The position numbers were made by a program, and so were the translations under genes. Positions 4,309-8,650 of a stretch of DNA of 8,650 bases are shown in pieces (position 1 is the first letter of the stretch; each line of letters begins with the position of its first letter). The notes under the pieces are model-generated. The model worked only from the letters and a program-made list of their open reading frames with translations. It did not search any database and was not told the DNA's origin. The stretch comes from Microbacterium sp. (GTDB taxonomy: Bacteria > Actinomycetota > Actinomycetes > Actinomycetales > Microbacteriaceae), in contig DQHP01000084.1 in assembly GCA_003524435.1 (NCBI GenBank), positions 1-8,650 of the forward strand, given 5' to 3'.

Positions 4309-6363
4309 ATGAGCATGGGTGGTGGACGAGGTGGCGGTGGCGGTGGCTTTCGCGGCGTCGATGAAGCCGCGCAGAAGAAGCTGAACGCGCAGGCGCCGAA
4401 GATCATCGGGCTCAGCTCACGTGTTGTCGCACTATTCAGCGCATACCGCGGACGGATCGTCCTGACCGGCATCCTGGTTGTGCTCGGCGCCGGCATCGCT
4501 GTGATCCCCCCGCTGATCGTGCAACGGATCTTTGATGACGCGCTCTTCCCCGTTGATGGTGGCGGCCCTGAGATCGGGCTTCTCATCAGGCTCGTGCTGA
4601 TCATGGTCGGCTTGTTCCTGCTGTCTGCCGTGTTGGGCGTCGGGCAGACATGGTTGACCTCGACGGTCGGAAACAGTGTCACCGGTGATCTGCGAGTGCG
4701 ACTGTTCGAGCACCTTCAGGCGATGGAATTGGGCTTCTTCACCCGCACGAAGACTGGCGTGATTCAGTCTCGACTGCAGAACGATGTCGGTGGAGTCTCT
4801 AGCGTATTAACCAATACCGTCACCAGCATCCTGGGCAATGTCGTGACAGTGATCGCTTCGCTCGTCGCGATGATTCTGATCGATTGGCGCCTCACCATCA
4901 TCGCCGTGGTGCTGATGCCGTTCCTCATCATTGTGCAGCGCAAAGTCGGGCAGGTGCGCGCACGGATTGCAGGTGAAACGCAGGAATCGCTTTCGGAGCT
5001 GACCTCGATTACTCAAGAGACGCTGAGCGTTTCTGGAATGCTTCTGTCGAAGTCTTTCAACCGCCAGCGCACCGAATCGCAGCGTTACCAGGCCGAGAAC
5101 CAGAACCAGGTGATGCTGCAGGTGCGCCGTGCCATGAGCGGGCAGGGTTTCTTCGCCGTCGTGCAGGTGTTGATGGCATCCGTTCCCGCCGTCATCTATC
5201 TCGTCTCGGGTTATCTGATCGCGGGCGGGGCTGGCGCGATCACTGCCGGAACCGTGGTTGCGTTCACGACGGTGCAGGCACGGCTCTTGCAGCCGCTGAT
5301 GGGACTGATGCGCGTCTCCCTTGACCTGCAGACCTCATCCGCCCTGTTTGCGCGCATCTTCGAATACCTCGATCTCGTTCCTGAGATTGAGGATGCTCCC
5401 GGAGCGATCCGAGTCGATGAGGCACCGGGGCCGCGTGGACGAGTCGAGTTCACTGAGGTGGTGTTTCGGTATCCGGATGCTGCGCCCGACAGTCGCCCGA
5501 CGCTGCAGGGCGTCTCGTTCGTCGCCGAGCCCGGCCAGCACGTGGCTTTTGTCGGACCATCAGGTGCGGGTAAGACGACCGTGCTGTACCTCGCCCCGAG
5601 ACTCTATGAGGCGCACGGGGGAGCGGTGCTGTTCGCTGGTGCCGATGTGCGGACGCTGACGCAGGAATCCATCATTGACGACGTCGGCATCGTGTCGCAG
5701 GAGACCTATCTCTTCCACGCGACCATTCGCGAGAACCTGCTGTACGCGAAGCCGGGCGCGCCAGAGGACGAACTCATCGCTGCCTGTGTCGCGGCGAACA
5801 TCCACCACATTATTGACAGTTTTGAACAAGGCTACGACACCGTCGTCGGTGAGCGGGGCTACCGGCTCTCGGGCGGCGAGAAACAGCGCATTGCCATCGC
5901 GCGTGTGCTGCTGAAAGACCCGCCCGTGCTGTTGCTCGATGAGGCAACCTCGGCGCTGGATACGGTCTCAGAACGCGTGGTGCAAGAAGCCCTTGACGAA
6001 GCGGCGAAGGGGCGCACGACGATCTCGATCGCGCACCGGCTTTCGACCGTGATGGGCGCCGACGTCATTCATGTGCTGGAAGCAGGACAGATCGTTGAAT
6101 CTGGCACGCACAGTGAGTTGCTTGCGCTCGGCGGCCTGTACGCCGAGCTTGCGGCACAGCAGGTTGCGGCATCCAGAGTGCTCGAGACCGAAACGGTCAT
6201 CGATCAAGAGATAACGGGCGGTTTGGCTGCGGCGTTCGCGAATCGGCGTGCCGATCGTGCACCCGAAGGCTCTGTCGCGGAAGATGCCGTTGACGCTCTC
6301 ACTGCTCCGGTTCCGTTGATTGACGGGCAGAGCGAGCCGCGGGAGTATCCGGCCGAAAATTGA
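4309..6363 (+). CDS. ABC exporter, fused permease and ATPase (MsbA/LmrA type)
   Basis: A 684-residue half-transporter that should act as a dimer in the cytoplasmic membrane. A Gly-rich start (MSMGGGRGGGGGGFRG) leads to a six-span exporter domain (about 40-350), with the coupling-region 'LGFFTRTKTGVIQSRLQNDV' at 141-160, then the nucleotide-binding domain: A-loop 'FRYPD' 386-390, Walker A GPSGAGKT 416-423, Q-loop Q464, signature LSGGEK 520-525, Walker B 'VLLLDEATSALD' 540-551 with catalytic E545, and H-switch H576. All catalytic residues are present, so it should hydrolyse ATP. An acidic tail of about 65 residues (620-684) goes beyond a normal MsbA-like protein (about 580-600) and is of unknown role. 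There is no N-terminal C39 peptidase domain, so peptide maturation is not implied. Substrate unknown; lipid or drug export is typical. The gene is single, divergent from the MFS exporter, and its mRNA is probably leaderless. Confidence 0.93.
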   Translation: MSMGGGRGGGGGGFRGVDEAAQKKLNAQAPKIIGLSSRVVALFSAYRGRIVLTGILVVLGAGIAVIPPLIVQRIFDDALFPVDGGGPEIGLLIRLVLIMVGLFLLSAVLGVGQTWLTSTVGNSVTGDLRVRLFEHLQAMELGFFTRTKTGVIQSRLQNDVGGVSSVLTNTVTSILGNVVTVIASLVAMILIDWRLTIIAVVLMPFLIIVQRKVGQVRARIAGETQESLSELTSITQETLSVSGMLLSKSFNRQRTESQRYQAENQNQVMLQVRRAMSGQGFFAVVQVLMASVPAVIYLVSGYLIAGGAGAITAGTVVAFTTVQARLLQPLMGLMRVSLDLQTSSALFARIFEYLDLVPEIEDAPGAIRVDEAPGPRGRVEFTEVVFRYPDAAPDSRPTLQGVSFVAEPGQHVAFVGPSGAGKTTVLYLAPRLYEAHGGAVLFAGADVRTLTQESIIDDVGIVSQETYLFHATIRENLLYAKPGAPEDELIAACVAANIHHIIDSFEQGYDTVVGERGYRLSGGEKQRIAIARVLLKDPPVLLLDEATSALDTVSERVVQEALDEAAKGRTTISIAHRLSTVMGADVIHVLEAGQIVESGTHSELLALGGLYAELAAQQVAASRVLETETVIDQEITGGLAAAFANRRADRAPEGSVAEDAVDALTAPVPLIDGQSEPREYPAEN

Positions 6364-6364
6364 G

Positions 6365-6376
6365 CGGGCGCGCCCG
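6365..6376. terminator. Short palindrome between convergent genes, possible weak terminator
   Basis: CGGGCGCGCCCG is a perfect 12-base palindrome two bases after the ABC stop and 12 bases before the SDR stop end. As RNA it gives only a 4-bp GC stem with a 4-base loop. It is the only structure in the 25-bp convergent gap, and no T-tract follows. Confidence 0.3.
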
Positions 6377-6388
6377 ACCGTAACTGCC

Positions 6389-7162
6389 TCAGTGCGCCGA
6401 CAAGCCGCCGTCGACGAAGAGGGAATGGCCGGTGACATAGGCGGATCCGGTGCCAGCGAGGAACACGGCAGCGCCGGCGAAGTCGCTGGGCAGTCCATTG
6501 CGGCCGATCATGGTGCGTGTTGCGAGGGCGGAGACCTGCTCGGGATCCTGCTGAAGTCGAGCATTCAACGGAGTCAGTACGAATCCGGGCACCAGAGCGT
6601 TGCTCGTCACTCCGCGATCGCCCCATGCTTCTGCTTCCGAACGCATCAGGGATTCGAGGGCGCCCTTTGACACTCCGTACACGCCGCTGCCCGCGAACGC
6701 GCGGTGGGCCTGCTGCGAGCTGATGTGGATGAGACGCCCGTAGCCGCGCTCTGCCATTCCGACGGCGTAGCGCTGCCCGAGAAGAAATGGCGCGAGCGCA
6801 TTCACGGTCATTGTGGCGTCCCAGTCTTCTTCGGTGATCTGCTCGAACGACGGTCGAATGTTGATGCCCGCTGAGTTGACCAGGATGTCGGGCTCGCCGA
6901 ACGGTGCTGTTGCAGCCTCAGCCGCTCGGTGGATGCCGTCGCGGGTGCTGAGGTCACCGATCACACCGGCGGCGCGACATCCGGATTCCACCAGCTTCGC
7001 GACCGTCTCATCGACGCGCTCTCTGCCGCGGGCGACAATGACGACCGACGCCCCGGCGCCAGCCAACGCTGTGGCGATGCCACGTCCAATGCCTGAGCTG
7101 CCTCCGGTCACGATCGCCGTTCGGTCCTCGAGAGAGAAGAGGGATTCGAGATACGTGGTCAT
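6389..7162 (-). CDS. Short-chain dehydrogenase/reductase (classical SDR)
   Basis: A 257-residue protein, the standard length of a classical SDR. Rossmann motif TGGSSGIG at 19-26, NSAG at 96-99 (variant of NNAG), catalytic Asn 121 ('VNALAPF'), Ser 148/149 ('HISS'), Tyr 162 and Lys 166 (YGVSK), and PG at 192-193. Arg 45, just after strand 2, suggests NADP(H), though this is inference. The C-terminal 'YVTGHSLFVDGG' is also classical. It is close to the gluconate 5-dehydrogenase / 3-oxoacyl-ACP reductase-like group, but the substrate cannot be assigned. The ATG at 7162 was chosen because GGAG lies four bases before it, the SDR fold begins there, and the 62 extra residues of a longer frame overlap the glycosyltransferase gene. 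It starts 16 bp after that gene's stop, so the two are probably one operon; a role in carbohydrate or cell-surface metabolism is possible. Confidence 0.92.
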   Translation of the reverse strand: MTTYLESLFSLEDRTAIVTGGSSGIGRGIATALAGAGASVVIVARGRERVDETVAKLVESGCRAAGVIGDLSTRDGIHRAAEAATAPFGEPDILVNSAGINIRPSFEQITEEDWDATMTVNALAPFLLGQRYAVGMAERGYGRLIHISSQQAHRAFAGSGVYGVSKGALESLMRSEAEAWGDRGVTSNALVPGFVLTPLNARLQQDPEQVSALATRTMIGRNGLPSDFAGAAVFLAGTGSAYVTGHSLFVDGGLSAH

Positions 7163-7178
7163 AGGTCTCCAGCTGCCA

Positions 7179-8123
7179 TCACCAGTCGAGCGCGGCGGTG
7201 ATGTTCGGATCGGGGTGGGCATCGGCGAATTCGGGCAGCGCTCGTAATTCAGAGAGGAAGGCCGTAACTTCTGCGCCGTAGGCAGGGTCAGAATGCGCGC
7301 TGGCGATCTCCTGTAACGGAGGCAGATCCATCGCCAGGATGAGTTCAACCCGCGCCGTTACCGCGGCAGCTGCGCCCGACTCATGCAGCACCAGGATGCC
7401 ACCACGAAGCGCCGCAAGATAATCGCGCAGTACCGGCAACTGCGCCTTGCTCTGCGTGATCGAGGTGCCATCGCCGCGAACTCGCCATTGCACGACGACA
7501 TCAGGGATGACATCGAAGGCCGTAGCACGCGTGTACATCTGCTGCGCGACGATCTGGTCCTCATAGGCAACTCCCTCAGGAAAGCGCAGATCATTCCAGA
7601 AGCTCGTGCGCGAGACCTTCGACCACGCAACGATATTGGCCGTCGCCCGCGGGTGCTCAGCGATCGTCGTGCGCAGCCGCTGCGGGTCTGTGGCAGCCGC
7701 GGTCCAGGGCTGCACTCGGCCGGGTCCGTAGGTCTCATGTCGCAACCGGGAACGCACGTAGGCACCGGCGACGAAATCACTGCCGGTTTCGCCGAGCGTG
7801 CCCGTCAAACGTGCGAGCGCGGTGGGTGTGAGTTCGTCGTCACCGTCGAGGAAGCCGAGGTATTCCGTGTCGACGAACCCGAGCCCCACGTTCCTGGCAG
7901 CGCCCAAACCGCGAGATGCCTCGTGGCGCACGAAAGTGATTCGAGGATCCGATGCCGCGGCATTCTCGAAGATCTCGGCGGTGACGTCCTTGGATCCGTC
8001 GTCGATGAGGATGGCGCGCCAGCGCGGCTCGGTCTGTGCCTGCACAGAAGCGATCGCTGCGGGGGCGAAAGCGGCAATGTCACGTCCAGCGACGATGAGC
8101 GTCACGATCGGGGCGGCGTTCAT
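7179..8123 (-). CDS. Glycosyltransferase family 2 (GT-A fold)
   Basis: A 314-residue protein. The GT2 domain occupies about 5-215: first strand 'PIVTLIVAGRD', nucleotide-binding DDGS 41-44, 'RGLGAARNVGL' at 71-81, metal-binding DGDD 93-96 (DXD-type), 'NDLRFPEG' at 177-184 and the conserved acidic pair ED at 188-189. A helical C-terminal part (about 225-314) has no membrane span, so this is a soluble or peripheral enzyme using a nucleotide-activated sugar. The region around 'RFPEGVAYEDQIVAQQMY' resembles GT2 domains linked to teichoic-acid and surface-glycan synthesis, but no glycerophosphotransferase domain is attached. The start is ATG 8123, preceded by TAGAAT exactly six bases away and no Shine-Dalgarno. 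It lies upstream of the SDR gene with a 16-bp gap; acceptor and sugar are unknown. Confidence 0.9.
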   Translation of the reverse strand: MNAAPIVTLIVAGRDIAAFAPAAIASVQAQTEPRWRAILIDDGSKDVTAEIFENAAASDPRITFVRHEASRGLGAARNVGLGFVDTEYLGFLDGDDELTPTALARLTGTLGETGSDFVAGAYVRSRLRHETYGPGRVQPWTAAATDPQRLRTTIAEHPRATANIVAWSKVSRTSFWNDLRFPEGVAYEDQIVAQQMYTRATAFDVIPDVVVQWRVRGDGTSITQSKAQLPVLRDYLAALRGGILVLHESGAAAAVTARVELILAMDLPPLQEIASAHSDPAYGAEVTAFLSELRALPEFADAHPDPNITAALDW

Positions 8124-8129
8124 CAGATG

Positions 8130-8158
8130 ATTCTATGGCTCGGCGATCGTGCTGTTCA
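8130..8158 (-). promoter_or_regulatory. Promoter of the glycosyltransferase-SDR unit, leaderless
   Basis: On the minus strand TGAACA (8158-8153, four of six to TTGACA), a 17-bp spacer, then TAGAAT (8135-8130, five of six to TATAAT), six bases (catctg) and ATG 8123. This is the best promoter in the window. It means the glycosyltransferase can be transcribed separately from the cysteine desulfurase upstream. Confidence 0.55.
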
Positions 8159-8160
8159 CA

Positions 8161-8244
8161 ACTCCTCAAGAAACGGGTGTTCTGCGTCGTTGCGGCAGAG
8201 AAATGGTACGGATGCTCCGCACCACCGAGGCGATCTTGAGGAGT
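8161..8244. repeat. 11-bp perfect inverted repeat around the desulfurase/glycosyltransferase gap
   Basis: actcctcaaga (8161-8171) and tcttgaggagt (8234-8244) are perfect reverse complements 62 bases apart. The right arm touches the stop codon of the cysteine desulfurase; the left arm lies two bases upstream of the glycosyltransferase -35. The two could fold as a long-range stem in a read-through RNA or bind a looping regulator. The 62 bases between hold no convincing gene. Confidence 0.45.
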
Positions 8245-8650
8245 CATGAACCGGAAACCGCCGACACCGCCGCAGCGACGAGCGAGGCAAGCTGCGCTGG
8301 TGCGTCAACCGCCAGCGGCACACGCCCAAATGTGAATCGCACTGAGGTCTGCGCAATCTCTGGCATCACACCGCAGGCCACCAGCACGTGAGATGCCTCG
8401 TCGCTGCCTGCCGCGCACGCGGAACCGCTGGAGGAGATGACGCCGCGTCTCTCCAACTCAAGAAGCACGGCTTCACCGCTTGTTCCTGTAAAAGTGAAGC
8501 TCGCCGTGCCGGGAAGCCTGTGCACAGGATCGCCGGTGAGCGCGGCCTGCGGCACAGCGCTCAGGACGCCACGGATGAACTGCCGCGTCCGTGCACCCAC
8601 GCCAGCGCTGACAGCGTCGCGCTCTGCTTCCGCTAACTCCAGCGCCACTG
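8244..8650 (-). CDS. Cysteine desulfurase (NifS/IscS class), C-terminal part
   Basis: The frame is open to the right edge, so the N-terminus and the PLP-binding lysine are outside; about 135 of the expected 380-400 residues are visible. They hold the active-site loop SSGSACAAGSDEASHVL: counting from the GTG at 8648 the persulfide-forming Cys is residue 78. The long loop (SSGSAC-x-GS) marks the NifS/IscS group rather than SufS. 'HRLPGTASFTF' and 'SVRFTFGR' are the usual flanking strands. The family takes sulfur from L-cysteine, via PLP, for Fe-S clusters, thiolated tRNA or thiamine; which applies is unclear because the upstream gene is not visible. The last residues 'AAAVSAVSGS' are a plain helix, without the C-terminal Cys of some variants. 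It shares an Fe-S theme with the HesB-like gene but is 6 kb away. Confidence 0.92.
   Translation of the reverse strand, partial: VALELAEAERDAVSAGVGARTRQFIRGVLSAVPQAALTGDPVHRLPGTASFTFTGTSGEAVLLELERRGVISSSGSACAAGSDEASHVLVACGVMPEIAQTSVRFTFGRVPLAVDAPAQLASLVAAAVSAVSGS

Noticed and set aside
2536..6363. Bacteriocin/RiPP locus made of the small Cys protein plus exporters
   Set aside because: There is no modification enzyme, immunity gene or C39 peptidase domain, and the exporters are generic; the idea rests on a GG-CC string alone, so it is kept only as a speculative option in the finding on the small protein.
8161..8244. tRNA or other structured RNA, from 84 nt closed by an 11-bp stem
   Set aside because: There is no T-loop (GTTCGA-type), no D-arm pattern and no anticodon stem on either strand, so the repeat is reported as an inverted repeat only.
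8080..8247. 55-codon minus-strand frame whose ATG overlaps the desulfurase stop (ATGA)
   Set aside because: The coupling geometry is attractive, but there is no Shine-Dalgarno, the frame runs 44 bases into the glycosyltransferase gene, and the end is an Arg/Asp-rich shadow. I keep it only as a remote possibility.
7383..8249. 288-codon open frame on the + strand
   Set aside because: It lies antisense to the glycosyltransferase gene, whose DDGS, DGDD and ED motifs and promoter are convincing; its product is Arg/His-rich and resembles no family, typical of a high-GC shadow frame.

Overview
The window looks like chromosomal DNA of a high-GC actinobacterium, most likely Microbacteriaceae (Microbacterium-like). 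This is inferred from strong G/C bias at third codon positions, the 'LSPGERTR' ABC-F signature, a DUF6328 membrane protein, a cysteine-free HesB-like protein, and several genes that appear to start on leaderless transcripts. It carries ten genes, two of them cut by the window edges, plus one 44-codon gene (2536-2670, + strand). There are no RNA genes, IS elements, phage genes or CRISPR arrays, and no gene-free stretch longer than about 145 bp.

Layout. Bases 1-498 (+) are the 3' end of an ABC-F ATPase gene whose Walker A is abnormal right at the edge. It converges on a minus-strand block: a LysR-type HTH protein reduced to its DNA-binding domain plus a basic tail (512-856), translationally coupled to an upstream PlsC-like acyltransferase (853-1440); then a HesB/IscA-like small protein (1563-1862) and a four-TM DUF6328 protein (1974-2453). 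An 82-bp gap separates the DUF6328 gene from a divergent gene for a small Cys-containing protein (2536-2670). The stop codon of that small gene forms the loop of a 12-bp hairpin, and a 14-TM DHA2-family MFS exporter (2688-4163, -) converges on it. The exporter is divergent from a fused ABC exporter (4309-6363, +). Convergent to the ABC gene is a minus-strand block: a cysteine desulfurase (3' part, 8244 to the right edge), a GT2 glycosyltransferase (7179-8123) and an SDR oxidoreductase (6389-7162), the last two 16 bp apart and probably one operon.

How it fits together. Themes are efflux (MFS and ABC exporters divergent over one 145-bp region), envelope or lipid chemistry (acyltransferase, GT2), and sulfur/Fe-S metabolism (cysteine desulfurase, HesB-like protein). 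I see no single multi-gene machine. The most distinctive signals are a repeated start architecture (TA-N3-T, exactly six bases, then ATG/GTG) at four genes that lack a Shine-Dalgarno sequence; the small 'GGCCGGSAC' protein with its stop-in-loop hairpin; an 8-bp inverted repeat in the leader of the HesB-like gene; the mini-LysR protein; and an 11-bp inverted repeat framing the desulfurase/glycosyltransferase junction.
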